Positions 48,601 to 55,934 are shown, counted from the first letter of the stretch. The stretch: 64,000 nucleotides of DNA from SB11 sp964584305 (GCA_964584305.1 CAZOZL010000008.1:1-64000), one strand, 5' to 3'. The notes: a model not told the origin generated them from the letters alone. A program made the numbers and translations.

Positions 48601-49054
48601 ATGAATCATAGGTGAAAACAGTATCCTTATATTTTTCTTTACTTTTTATAAGGGTGAGCTTCCCATTTTTTACTATGTTTTGCATAGTATCTCGCAGTAT
48701 AAACCACCACTCGCCATTGGTTTCTTGCACGGTAGAAAAAAACGGTGCATCAATAAGTAAATGGGTATTTACTGTGAGTTCTGTAAATTTTGCCTGTAAA
48801 TAGTAGCCCTTCTTTCTACCTTTTGATATGAGGCTGGTATATGATTTTGGTAGTTTCGAACTATCAACCAATTGGGTTAAAATCCAGTTATTATGGCTCA
48901 CCCATGGGCTATCTATCATCCACCTTACTTGTTCTTTATCTAAACGGTATAGGTAGTTATACTCACCCCCTGATGTGGTAGGTGCTTGTGCAAGCACCTT
49001 GTTTTGAATGAAAAACAGGCTTAAAATAAAAAGAAGAGCAGCTTTAAACTTCAT
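42677..49054 (-). CDS. Giant alpha-2-macroglobulin family protein with carboxypeptidase-regulatory and plug-like inserts
   Basis: A 2125-residue exported protein. Signal peptide MKFKAALLFILSLFF, ending NKVLAQ. The first about 1170 residues are serial macroglobulin-type beta domains with many aromatic and basic residues. Two carboxypeptidase-D-regulatory-like domains follow: about 1175-1250 (VILEDGRGNHVTAG) and about 1300-1380 (GLIKDAQTGKEIPFAAVML). Then comes a stretch resembling a TonB-receptor plug (YYIDGVRV near 1463). The A2M domain (about 1495-1560; FRDYAYWIPNMLTNRKG) and thioester domain follow, with the intact thioester motif YGCVEQ near 1705 and GGWGWWDKSN. Bacterial A2Ms trap invading proteases. 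The start at 49054 gives a clean signal peptide; the longer frame adds 27 unlikely residues. No PBP1C partner is adjacent. Confidence 0.88.
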   Translation of the reverse strand: MKFKAALLFILSLFFIQNKVLAQAPTTSGGEYNYLYRLDKEQVRWMIDSPWVSHNNWILTQLVDSSKLPKSYTSLISKGRKKGYYLQAKFTELTVNTHLLIDAPFFSTVQETNGEWWFILRDTMQNIVKNGKLTLIKSKEKYKDTVFTYDSSCLCYPVPKLVKDHWFLFEADDAFYYMYMQSPYKKEKRKWWKFWKKRKIVSRNQSRRRTVYRPKRGRRIINWVGSMGGVFKTKTTLMSLNPGYMVVNQPKFKPEDTLKMKAFIVNHKGKPLRKKLLLELQTNDNGKQKIFFTKKVKPLTRGAYTYQFMIPDSFDLDKNYTLRLRQNKYRRKKIRQGNRWIKTKEKVVVGKIYKSINFRVEEYELQKIKYTWEDKKSEYYRGKQIWLYAKAVDANNLPVPDAKVRLILSITGINNTYDSLIKLADTVLKKYFDTALACSPDGLTPIKLPGHLIPNADVDIHGSMNFTNADNKTSTVYHGFKILANSRRYYVVEDSNGLRAGYLVQGSDSVGKKARWKVYYSANGTVYKVKNITLPYYHNWEHGATQYQLMDTNGRVVQTYRAPNTPPKQPHININKIHDSLYINFKNPLGLEIAYRIYNDKKLLTKGAATQINYAIKLGGTKPVRVLYTYSWAGGIYTKEAVGWVKEKQLNVKIDQPKTVFPGQVVAVDITVTDYKNRPVKKTNLTAYSLNMEMGGISPPQMPYYGKSYGSKLRVKLLNYPRKWWGNEYFTIKKMDNKMFHRLRLYRFPYYRLMYAPKAIGIEYDSLTEGKTQISLFAMDREPKKGIKKTKGMYAMWLDDTMVYYHLQGYLRNAFRVTPGKHKIKVRAAYSIVEFEVDIKKGLRNLIGINTDSVYLNKAITTTQFAYWGLSKEEKEAYNPNNTNTLFIAGDKGSQSKYRFNNYVRLQNSYIRQNNTTYKASIFSRKYYIKPHSYYAIAPLQEGQVEIVLPNDDTTISFYFNPAYMYLFDGKKISPHKASYNNVVIAGLTNGFRFGDTVVEIPPYAKIIKERNEKKKPKVNKIRVYTPKTLFDNPMVKSYNHPRLRYGNKINKVRVEAIKRYAPNKMWFFNNDSLEFSSINFMTRRSRIEYAVVPGSYNILLATDTNSYKIIRNFKVDTGFRYYFKPSLSGYIAYDSVELLPFIEKVKFLNRGQVSPFHKSPVKITVKLDTEPSKNKTEKVLGQFSVNGRHIYNALVILEDGRGNHVTAGTTNSFGFYQIPVLPGNYTLKIYTPQWDMFYTENVSVYNNLNTIAHLNIIGYSPRIVRKNYNSLPAKQRSAQPISNGRRPNYNNAVKGKCTANCGEIRGLIKDAQTGKEIPFAAVMLQGTNIGLTTDLEGSYSIKNLAAGTYTLVIKYVGYESQSIRNIKVKAGSIIYANIELRENKITTGNLVIYDRVRPSIVKGDELGRYEMDEGVYLTESNFYTQAAPAKANYSIKSLSNVNATEQIMIAGKRTSGKYYIDGVRVVGNDELKEKKLVKREEEDQRLQQMLGNADAMRVRKNFRDYAYWIPNMLTNRKGKAGFSVRIPDNQTQWITYVPAMDYKRKTGLGVAYMRAYKPITANLSLPRFMVAGDKLQIFGKAVNYTSDSVVLNTTLKINNKTIFNRPMGVRYFDTAVYTYQPKKAGLNNLLYQVTLPNGYIDGDLRPLRVIENGLLVSDGETRTLKGDVNFTLLPKQGYKHRQVLLSNRKAELVMAEIQQLKNYQYGCVEQTASKLKALLLEKEISKSLNRTFTDDKYIKTCIKTLQKKQHRSGGWGWWDKSNVNYWMTMYATDALYKAQKAGYKTAAALAGANYINRRYSNLSIQDQLKAVNLFLTMRYKPVSREVVQLNKYNLNLQNRLLLLRAKQMQGQKINIDTIVKMVRYIGNDKAAWGEKLFSIYVNEISTSAIAYEILKADGDKHKELLKKVRNYFLSQAPSERNTIQSATFLETFLRDIVDEDTKRKELLPQLKLNGKEDKRHSIKLNLSDNDTLNISKTGSELFYLYSWKNFVGNPTANSSTFKINTHFKQGKHKGDTLQVGKAVTLYVDVSLSKSRDYVMVEIPIPAGFSYESKAQSRRFGEVHREYFKDKVSIFFTQLNKGHYYFTIQLLPKFKGKATLLPTRAEEMYFPINSGNNTKRTITIK

Positions 49055-49214
49055 AAATAACTTAATGTCTGAATAAATAAACGGGCTTACTATGGTTTCA
49101 GTTGTAATATTATACCATTTCACTATATAGTTCACACAAACATAACAAAGGTTCAGTAGTATGGGGGTTTTAAATTATTGTGTGATTGTTGTTCCTTTAA
49201 AGTGTAGAATAAAA

Positions 49215-49240
49215 AAAGGGGTCAAAATTTTGACCCCTTT
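49215..49240. terminator. Terminator of the superoxide dismutase gene
   Basis: A perfect 26-base palindrome, AAAGGGGTCAAAA with TTTTGACCCCTTT. It lies 26 bases past the sod stop and before the A2M gene. Confidence 0.85.
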
Positions 49241-49265
49241 GGTATTTTTAGTTTTTAAATGGGAA

Positions 49266-49862
49266 TTATAAGCGTGAAGCTACTTCATCCCAATTAACCA
49301 CATTCCAAAATGCCGATACATAATCAGGACGGCGGTTTTGGTAGTTAAGGTAGTATGCGTGTTCCCATACATCAATACCCAATAGGGGTGTGCCTTGTAC
49401 TTCCGCAACATCCATTAATGGGTTATCTTGGTTGGGGGTGCTGCTTACTTGTAGTTTGCCACTTGCATCTTTTATAAGCCATGCCCAACCGCTTCCAAAG
49501 CGTGTAGCTGCTGCATTTGCAAATTGTTCTTTAAAAGCATCAAACGAGCCAAATGCGCTATTAATAGCATTGGCTAAATCACCATTAGGTGCGCCTCCTT
49601 TGTTGGGTGCCATTACCTTCCAAAAAAGGCTGTGGTTATAATGTCCGCCACCATTGTTGCGTACCGCACCACTGTATTTGCTAATGTTTTTGCAAATATC
49701 TTCAATACTCATATTTGCGGTATCAGTACCTTCTATTGCGCCATTTAGCTTGGCTACATAAGCGTTGTGGTGTTTGCTATGGTGTATTTCCATTGTTCGT
49801 GCATCAATATGCGGTGCAAGCGCATCGTATGCATAATCTAATTTTGGTAGTTCAAATGCCAT
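49266..49862 (-). CDS. Superoxide dismutase (Fe/Mn type)
   Basis: Converts superoxide to peroxide and oxygen in the cytoplasm. The metal ligands can be read: His27 (MEIHHSKHH), His77 (GGGHYNHSLFW), Asp164 and His168 (DVWEHAYYLNYQN). The 198 residues are the normal length. Gly-rich NNGGGHYNHSLFW leans to the Mn or cambialistic type, but metal choice cannot be read with confidence. Two copies of the promoter word TAACTTTG lie 14 bases apart at 49901-49908 and 49915-49922 (minus strand), giving a leader of about 30 bases. Confidence 0.95.
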   Translation of the reverse strand: MAFELPKLDYAYDALAPHIDARTMEIHHSKHHNAYVAKLNGAIEGTDTANMSIEDICKNISKYSGAVRNNGGGHYNHSLFWKVMAPNKGGAPNGDLANAINSAFGSFDAFKEQFANAAATRFGSGWAWLIKDASGKLQVSSTPNQDNPLMDVAEVQGTPLLGIDVWEHAYYLNYQNRRPDYVSAFWNVVNWDEVASRL

Positions 49863-50013
49863 ATCTTTTTATTTTTATTGTTTAATAATTAGGGTGTTTA
49901 CAAAGTTAATACTCCAAAGTTAATTTTGGTTTACTTTAATGGGATTAAAAATAAAAAAACGAATAGACATGACTGCCTAATTCTATTCATAAAGGTTTTG
50001 TTACGGTTATAAA

Positions 50014-50037
50014 TTGCGGCAGGTTTCAACCTATTGC
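50014..50037. repeat. Interspersed AGGTTTCAACCT palindrome, copy 2
   Basis: TTGCGGCAGGTTTCAACCTA, followed by TTGC. Same orientation as copy 1, with similar left flank. It ends ten bases before the receiver-domain fragment. Confidence 0.7.
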
Positions 50038-50046
50038 TAAGAAATA

Positions 50047-50301
50047 CTATGCTGATGGTGAGCCGTTTAGCATCGCATATGAAATAAGTTTATCTTTTAG
50101 CTTTCCAATATCGAAAGGTTTTAACAGGTAATCGTTCATGCTATAACTATATATGCGGTCTCTGGTTTCAGGAAAAACATAGGCAATAAGTGGTCGTACA
50201 AAAAAATGCAATAAACCTGCAACACTTTCAATTTTAATTTTACCGAAAAAGTAAAAAGAATAATCACTACCACCAACAACATATAAAAAATTATTCAGCG
50301 T
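50047..50301 (-). pseudogene. Duplicated 3' fragment of the hybrid kinase gene (last part of a receiver domain)
   Basis: Bases 50047-50180 match 51885-52018, the 3' end of the hybrid kinase gene, with only about ten differences in 134 positions. The encoded tail FPETRDRIYSYSMNDYLLKP and its stop align with the kinase end. Upstream of the homology the frame stays open to a TGA at 50302-50304 and encodes an unrelated aromatic stretch (YVVGGSDYSFYFFGKIKI). There is no ATG. The phosphorylated Asp and the first half of the domain are missing, so it cannot be a working receiver. Direct repeats of this fragment flank the sigma-factor operon. Confidence 0.75.
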
Positions 50302-50374
50302 TCAGTTTGTTTCACTGGAAAATAAACATAAAATACTTTAAAGTAAATTTGTTGCTTATTCGTTTTCCTTACTA

Positions 50375-50944
50375 ATGGATGAACGGCAAGCAATGGTTCA
50401 AAACTCTCCGCAAAATATTGTTGGCACAGTAAAGCAATATGGCAAACGCCTGTTCACCTTTATACGTGGGCGAGTAAAAACCAATGAAGATGCCGAGGAT
50501 ATTTTGCAAGACGTTTGGTATCAGCTAAGTAACGCTGCTAACCTTACAGAGATTGACCAAATGAGTGGGTGGCTGTTTCAGGTAGCTCGCAACAAAATAG
50601 TAGATAGAAGCCGAAAAAAGACTACCGACCTTTTAGAAGATTTAAGCGTACAAAGCAATGATGGCGAATTTAACCTTGCCAATATTTTATTGGCGGATGA
50701 TAACAACCCTGAAGACGAGTATATTAAAAATTTCTTTTGGCAAGAGCTTTTTAGTGCCTTAGAAGAATTGCCCCAAAAACAAAAACAAGTATTTATTATG
50801 AATGAGCTGGAAGACAAAACCTTAAAACAAATAGCCAATGAAACAGGCGAAAATTTAAAAACCATTATCTCACGCAAAGGCTATGCGGTGAAACATTTAC
50901 GCAAAAGTCTCGAAAACATATACAACGAATTATTAAATTATTAA
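50375..50944 (+). CDS. ECF-type RNA polymerase sigma factor
   Basis: A 189-residue sigma-70 family protein of the extracytoplasmic type. Region 2 contains EDAEDILQDVWYQL and MSGWLFQVARNKIVDRSRKK (core binding and -10 recognition). Region 4 contains LPQKQKQVFIMNELEDKTL, with the helix-turn-helix QIANETGENLKTIISRKGYA. There is no adjacent anti-sigma factor of the FecR type. The next gene, 5 bases on, is a small membrane protein that could play that part. An in-frame ATG six codons in is an alternative start. Promoter word TAAATTTG at 50344-50351. Confidence 0.92.
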   Translation: MDERQAMVQNSPQNIVGTVKQYGKRLFTFIRGRVKTNEDAEDILQDVWYQLSNAANLTEIDQMSGWLFQVARNKIVDRSRKKTTDLLEDLSVQSNDGEFNLANILLADDNNPEDEYIKNFFWQELFSALEELPQKQKQVFIMNELEDKTLKQIANETGENLKTIISRKGYAVKHLRKSLENIYNELLNY

Positions 50945-50949
50945 ACAAT

Positions 50950-51294
50950 ATGACCATGGATCACAATAGTTTCTCAACCTCAAAAAAAGTACTCCTATTT
51001 ATAGTTGTAGCCCCTCTTTTTATTTTTGGTTTCGGGTATATAGTAATGCTATTATGGAATGCACTACTACCCGAAATAATAGGCGTAAATACCATTACCT
51101 ACTGGCAAGCAATAGGCATTTTAATTTTAAGTAAAATACTATTTGGTGGTTTTGGTGGCAAAGGCAAGTCGCACCATAACCATAGTAATAACTCCAAGCA
51201 CAACCTACGCCAAAAATGGATGAATATGGATGAGGATGAACGTGCTAAATTTAAAGAGCAATGGAAAAATAGCTGCACTAAAGAAAGAGAATAA
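50950..51294 (+). CDS. Small two-helix membrane protein following the ECF sigma factor
   Basis: 114 residues with two predicted membrane helices (about 13-35 and 46-66), then a Gly/His/Asn-rich cytoplasmic tail (GGKGKSHHNHSNNSKHN) and an acidic-basic helix MNMDEDERAKFKEQWKN. I recognise no named domain, though similar small proteins accompany sigma factors in this phylum. It lies 5 bases after the sigma gene and ahead of a terminator, so the two form an operon. It may tether or restrain the sigma factor. That is inference only. Confidence 0.7.
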   Translation: MTMDHNSFSTSKKVLLFIVVAPLFIFGFGYIVMLLWNALLPEIIGVNTITYWQAIGILILSKILFGGFGGKGKSHHNHSNNSKHNLRQKWMNMDEDERAKFKEQWKNSCTKERE

Positions 51295-51320
51295 CCTACA
51301 CATTACCAACCTCCTATTTC

Positions 51321-51354
51321 ACCCTGATAAACTTTAGCTTATCAGGGTTTTTAT
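51321..51354 (+). terminator. Terminator of the sigma-factor operon
   Basis: ACCCTGATAA with TTATCAGGGT around an 8-base loop, followed by TTTTT. It lies 26 bases after the small membrane protein gene. Confidence 0.85.
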
Positions 51355-51449
51355 TCTATCGAATTACGATACTTTACAGAGGTTTCAAAAAATTTAGAGT
51401 AAAAAAAGTAGTGGTTCGTCTTCTTATATATAACTAATAATTAAACATT

Positions 51450-51758
51450 ATGTATTATAGAGTTTTAAAACCCATTGTATTTGGCATTTTAGTAGGCTTA
51501 GCTTTTTTTATCATGCCTTTTTTTATACTTAAAGTGATTGCGTTTTTCATAATAGGAGGGTTATTAATACGCTTTTTTATTTTTAGAGGAATACGTCGCT
51601 TTTTCAAAGGGCAATTGTTCTACACCAGCTTTGCCGATGATATACGCAATATGAGCGATAGCGAATACCAAAAATATAAGCAACGTTATAGCAACAGAGG
51701 TTTCACCGATTTTTATGGCAAACCACGAGGGCAAACCATAGAAGTAGAAGTTAAGTAA
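51450..51758 (+). CDS. Small membrane protein of unknown function
   Basis: 102 residues. One long or two short membrane helices (about 7-42; VFGILVGLAFFIMPFFILKV) precede a basic stretch RGIRRFFKG and a soluble C-terminal part (FADDIRNMSDSEYQKYKQRY). No named family is recognised. It follows the sigma-operon terminator in the same direction, so it may be separately transcribed, and no clear promoter was seen. The helix-plus-charged-tail plan resembles the preceding gene, and the two may belong to one envelope-stress group. Confidence 0.6.
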   Translation: MYYRVLKPIVFGILVGLAFFIMPFFILKVIAFFIIGGLLIRFFIFRGIRRFFKGQLFYTSFADDIRNMSDSEYQKYKQRYSNRGFTDFYGKPRGQTIEVEVK

Positions 51759-51884
51759 AAGTATAAAAACGTACTCAAAAAAAAACGGATAAGAAATTAA
51801 AGTAAATTGATATTTAAACAACTATGCTATCCACTACATTTGTGCCTAAGCTACCTTTAATTGAATATGTAGGGGATAAACACA

Positions 51885-54203
51885 CTATGCTGATGATGAG
51901 CCATTTAGCACCGCATATAAAATAAGTTTATCTTTTAGTTTTTCAATATCGAAAGGTTTTAATAGGTAATCGTTCATGCCAGAACTGTATATGCGGTCTC
52001 TGGTTTCAGGAAAAACATCAGCGGTGAGTGCCAGCACGGGTAAATCGTGTTTTAATACTTTCGAGTTTTTATCACGTATCACCTTTATAGCATCAAAGCC
52101 ATTCATTTCTGGCATTTGCAGGTCCATAAACAGCAAGTCGGGAGTTTCTTTTTCTAAGTATTCCACTGCTTCTTTGCCATTATCAAGCAGTATTACATTT
52201 ATTTTCCAGCGTGATAGTACTTGGCGTATTACCAGTTGGTTAGCTTTATTATCTTCGGCAACGGCAATATTAAGCCCTGCCAAAACTTCTTCGCTCATTT
52301 TTTTGTTTTCAAGTGTTTTCTGTTTCTTAGTATTGCCTATGGCAAAGGGTATGGTAAATGTAAATGTGGTGCCTTTGTTTAGCTCGCTATCCACATTTAT
52401 TATTCCGCCCTGCACTTCAACCAGTTGCTTGGTTATGGCTAATCCTAAGCCTGTACCTCCAAATTTTCGGGTAGTATCAGTATAGGCTTGCGTGAAACTA
52501 TCAAAAATACTATTTAGTTTCCCTTTGGGTATTCCTATACCTGTATCACTAACTTTAAACTCTATAAGGGCTTGGTTTTCGTCAATGTTTTCTACAAACT
52601 CCGCACTAATTGTTACTACTCCCTTTTCGGTAAATTTTACGGCATTGCTTACTAAGTTGTTTAGCATTTGCGTTAACCTATACGGGTCGCCTATTAGCTG
52701 CTCAGGGATGCTTTCCTCAACATCACCAATAATTTTTACAGACTTCCCTTTTACTTGAAACGAGAAGGTTTTGGCAACTTGCTCTATAATTCTACCTAGG
52801 TTAAAGTTAATGGTTTCAAAAGTAAGTTTGCCCGATTCTATTTTAGATAAATCTAAAATATCGTTAATAATTACCAATAAATTATCTGCCGAAAATTTAA
52901 GTACGTTTAAATTCTCTTTTTGAGATTCGGATAGTTCAGTGTCTAACAAAACATTGGTAAGCCCAATAATAGCATTCATGGGGGTACGTATTTCGTGGCT
53001 CATGTTTGATAAGAACTGTGATTTTGCAGAAGCCGAAGAGTCAGCTTCTTTCTTGGCTTCAATTAAGCCTATTTCATTGTTTTTCTCTTGAGTAATATCT
53101 TGTGAAAATATAGATACTCCTAAAATTTGTTTGCTATCGTCTGTTTTTATAGGGTTGAAAGTGGTTTCAAAGAAAAGTTTATCTATTCGGTGGACAACGG
53201 TTACTCGTTTACCGCTAAATGCTTTTGCAAAATTTTCCTTCATCATGTATTTATTATCATCGTCAAACGGGATTTTAAATACATCAAAATTGTCTCTAAT
53301 CTCTATCCTATAAAAGGTTTTAAATATCTTTTTTGCAGCGTTGTTATAGCTGGTTATTTTATACTCTGAATTAATAGAGAATATAACACTGCTTGTACTT
53401 TCAAGCAGGGCTTCCATGCGTGTGTTTTGCCACACAATTTGGCGTTCGTAGCTAACTTTTGATGTGGTGTCGTAAAAGTTAATAATAATATGCTCTTTAT
53501 CATTTGTATCATTAAAAGAGTCGCACGATACCGAGAAGTACTTTATTATACCATTAACTTCAGTACTAAATTCAAAATGCCCCTCATTATTAAGCAAGTC
53601 TGATATGACTAACTCTTGGTAAAAAACAGTATCAAAAGGCACGCCTATCACATTGCCCCTTTCCTTGCCCGACAGTTCCTCAAAGGCCCTATTGGCACGC
53701 TGCACAAGCCCTTTTTCATCAATAAGCAACATACCCACACCGCTTGAGTTAAAAATATCGGAAAGCATTTGTTGGCTTTCTCTTAGCGATGCTTCTGTAC
53801 GGGCTTGGTCAATTTCTGATTTGCGAAGCAAATTAGCCGTATGTACCAGCGACGAAATTCGCTCGGTAGTAATTTCTTCTTTGGTAATATAATCAAGCGC
53901 ACCGTTTTTCATCATTTCCACGGCTATTTTTTCATTTCCTTGCGATGTAACTACTACTACGGGTACTTTTACTCCTTTCGCTCTTATCTTTTTCAATACT
54001 GATAAGCCGTCATTCCCTGGTAGTAAATAGTCAAGAAAAACACAGGTAAAATATTCTTTTTGTACCAATTCTAATACCTCGTTGGCGGTTTGGCTCACCC
54101 TTATATCATAGTTGAGTCCGCCTTTTTTAACGGCTCTTTTAAAAGCTAAAACATCAAAATCATCATCCTCTACTAAGAGTACTTTTATAGTGGTATGTGG
54201 CAT
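51885..54203 (-). CDS. Hybrid sensor histidine kinase/response regulator (REC-PAS-PAS-HK-REC)
   Basis: A 772-residue cytoplasmic signalling protein. Domains in order: receiver (LLVEDDDFDVLAFKR, phosphoacceptor in FLDYLLPGNDG), two PAS-like domains (about 140-260 and 265-380), HisKA with the phosphorylated His near residue 400 (FLSNMSHEIRTPMNAIIGL), HATPase (NLVSNAVKFTEKG, DTGIGIPKGKL, FGGTGLGLAI) and a second receiver (AEDNKANQLVIRQ, FMDLQMPEMNG, LLKPFD). There are no membrane helices, so the input is probably cytoplasmic or arrives via the N-terminal receiver. The response regulator gene 55 bases upstream is likely a partner. A second copy of its last 134 bases lies at 50047-50180. Confidence 0.95.
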   Translation of the reverse strand: MPHTTIKVLLVEDDDFDVLAFKRAVKKGGLNYDIRVSQTANEVLELVQKEYFTCVFLDYLLPGNDGLSVLKKIRAKGVKVPVVVVTSQGNEKIAVEMMKNGALDYITKEEITTERISSLVHTANLLRKSEIDQARTEASLRESQQMLSDIFNSSGVGMLLIDEKGLVQRANRAFEELSGKERGNVIGVPFDTVFYQELVISDLLNNEGHFEFSTEVNGIIKYFSVSCDSFNDTNDKEHIIINFYDTTSKVSYERQIVWQNTRMEALLESTSSVIFSINSEYKITSYNNAAKKIFKTFYRIEIRDNFDVFKIPFDDDNKYMMKENFAKAFSGKRVTVVHRIDKLFFETTFNPIKTDDSKQILGVSIFSQDITQEKNNEIGLIEAKKEADSSASAKSQFLSNMSHEIRTPMNAIIGLTNVLLDTELSESQKENLNVLKFSADNLLVIINDILDLSKIESGKLTFETINFNLGRIIEQVAKTFSFQVKGKSVKIIGDVEESIPEQLIGDPYRLTQMLNNLVSNAVKFTEKGVVTISAEFVENIDENQALIEFKVSDTGIGIPKGKLNSIFDSFTQAYTDTTRKFGGTGLGLAITKQLVEVQGGIINVDSELNKGTTFTFTIPFAIGNTKKQKTLENKKMSEEVLAGLNIAVAEDNKANQLVIRQVLSRWKINVILLDNGKEAVEYLEKETPDLLFMDLQMPEMNGFDAIKVIRDKNSKVLKHDLPVLALTADVFPETRDRIYSSGMNDYLLKPFDIEKLKDKLILYAVLNGSSSA

Positions 54204-54258
54204 AAAAAAAGATAGTGTGTGTGTATTTGAGTTTAGGATTAGCGTTTACTTCTTTGTT

Positions 54259-54693
54259 TTATGAGGGAAACTCCATTAACTGCCAATAATTGCTTAGTGC
54301 CGCTACCGAATTCATAAACTTATCCATAGAAAGTGGTTTTAGTATATAGCCCGCCACATTTAAGTTATAGGCTTCAATAATATCATTATCCTTGTTTGAT
54401 GTGGTCATAACAAATACACTTAAACCGTGTAAGTTTTTGTCTTTTCTTAGTTCTTTTAGAAACTCAATGCCATTCATTTTTGGCATATTTAGGTCAAGCA
54501 AAATTATTTTTGGCAGTGGTTTTTCTTCCGTTCCACATTCTCTTAATAGTTCCAAAGCCTCTAAGCCATTACCCGCAAGGTATAGGGGGTTGGTAATATT
54601 GTTTTTTTTAAATGCTCTTTTCAGGTTCATTACATCAACCTCATCATCTTCAACAAGCATTATGCTTATTACAGTGCCATTAACCTTTATCAT
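54259..54693 (-). CDS. Single-domain response regulator (Rcp1-like)
   Basis: 144 residues, receiver only. The acidic pocket is VEDDEVD, the phosphoacceptor Asp67 lies in LLDLNMPKMNG, and VMTTSN and ILKPLSMDKF supply the Thr and Lys. NLKRAFKKNNI and the DEVDVMNLKRA start resemble Rcp1/phytochrome-linked regulators. With no output domain it probably passes phosphate to or from the hybrid kinase, whose gene starts 55 bases downstream on the same strand. Together they could form a phosphorelay. Confidence 0.93.
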   Translation of the reverse strand: MIKVNGTVISIMLVEDDEVDVMNLKRAFKKNNITNPLYLAGNGLEALELLRECGTEEKPLPKIILLDLNMPKMNGIEFLKELRKDKNLHGLSVFVMTTSNKDNDIIEAYNLNVAGYILKPLSMDKFMNSVAALSNYWQLMEFPS

Positions 54694-54875
54694 ACTACGA
54701 GTTATTAAAACTTATATGCCTGTAAAGTTACTAAAAAACTGCTAAGAGCAACCTAATTTAGTGCTTATTTGAAATAAAAATCTTAAAAAATTAAACTTGA
54801 GCAAGGGCTACTTCTTAAAAAAAAAGAAAAACCGTAGGCGGCAAATACCCGCCAAACACTACGGCAAAACATCAT

Positions 54876-54883
54876 TATCTTTG
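54876..54883 (+). promoter_or_regulatory. TAnnTTTG -7 element abutting the rlmN start
   Basis: TATCTTTG ends four bases before the GTG start at 54888. No TTG is found at the expected -33 distance. A transcript starting from it would have almost no leader. Confidence 0.5.
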
Positions 54884-54887
54884 CGGT

Positions 54888-55934
54888 GTGGCAGTAACTG
54901 AAACAAAAACAGATATTAGGGCATTGACTTTCGAGGAATTGCAGCAGCAATTGGTAGATAAAGGGCAGAAGCCTTTTAGGGCGAAACAAGTGTATGAGTG
55001 GCTTTGGCAAAAAAGCACTCGCAGTTTTGACAAAATGACCAATCTATCAAAAGAACTTAGGGCATGGCTTGAGGAAAATTATATAATTAATGCTGTAACT
55101 ATTGATAGTAGCCAGCATAGTAAGGACCGTACCATAAAAAGCACTTTTAAATTGTATGACGGCAATGTGGTTGAAGGCGTATTAATACCCACCAGTAGCC
55201 GCATGACGGCTTGTGTGAGTAGCCAAGTAGGGTGTAGCCTTAGTTGTAAATTTTGTGCCACGGGCTATATGGATAGAAAACGCAACCTTAATGCTGATGA
55301 GATATACGACCAAGTAGCACTGATTGATGCCCAAGCACGCGAAAACTACAATATTCCTCTTAGCAATATTGTATATATGGGCATGGGCGAGCCTTTGCTA
55401 AACTATGCCAATACTATGAAATCTATCGAGAGAATTACATCGCCCACAGGTTTGGGAATGTCGCCACAGCGGATTACAGTATCAACGGCGGGTGTCGCAA
55501 AAATGATTAAAAAAATGGCGGATGACGGCGCACGGTTTCAACTGGCACTCTCGCTACACGCAGCCAACGATGAGAAACGTAATAAAATTATGCCCATAAA
55601 CGAGAGCAATAACTTGGAGGCTTTGGGCGAGGCATTAGCCTACTGGTACGAGAAAACAGGCAGCCGTATCACCTTTGAGTATATTGTTTTTAATAATTTT
55701 AATGATGAAATTGAAGATGCCATTGAATTGTGGGAATTTGGCAAGAAAACACCCTGCAAAATAAATTTAATAGAATATAACCCCATTAGCGATGCCGATT
55801 TTTTGAATGCTGATGGAGACAAGATAGATGCCTTCCACGCTTTTTTAGAACATAAAGGCATGATAGTAAATGTGCGCCGCAGCCGTGGTAAAGATATTGA
55901 TGCCGCTTGCGGGCAATTGGCAAATAAACAGTGA
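54888..55934 (+). CDS. rlmN: 23S rRNA A2503 / tRNA A37 C2-methyltransferase RlmN
   Basis: A radical-SAM methyltransferase acting on 23S rRNA A2503 and on some tRNAs. The iron-sulfur ligands are Cys116, Cys120 and Cys123 in GCSLSCKFCATGYM. YMGMGEPLLNY, QRITVSTAGV and ALSLHAANDEKR are family motifs. The C-terminal Cys in DAACGQL is the methyl-carrying residue. At 348 residues it has the usual length. The start is a GTG. A later start would lose part of the N-terminal helical domain (LTFEELQQQLVDKGQKPFRA). Stands alone, divergent from the response regulator. Confidence 0.97.
   Translation: MAVTETKTDIRALTFEELQQQLVDKGQKPFRAKQVYEWLWQKSTRSFDKMTNLSKELRAWLEENYIINAVTIDSSQHSKDRTIKSTFKLYDGNVVEGVLIPTSSRMTACVSSQVGCSLSCKFCATGYMDRKRNLNADEIYDQVALIDAQARENYNIPLSNIVYMGMGEPLLNYANTMKSIERITSPTGLGMSPQRITVSTAGVAKMIKKMADDGARFQLALSLHAANDEKRNKIMPINESNNLEALGEALAYWYEKTGSRITFEYIVFNNFNDEIEDAIELWEFGKKTPCKINLIEYNPISDADFLNADGDKIDAFHAFLEHKGMIVNVRRSRGKDIDAACGQLANKQ

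Larger units (their letters stand above)
49863..50374. other. Gap with repeat copy and kinase fragment
   Basis: Holds the sod promoter, palindrome copy 2 (50014-50037) and the partial receiver-domain copy (50047-50301). The ECF sigma gene promoter (TAAATTTG at 50344-50351) lies at the end. No intact gene is seen. Confidence 0.65.
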
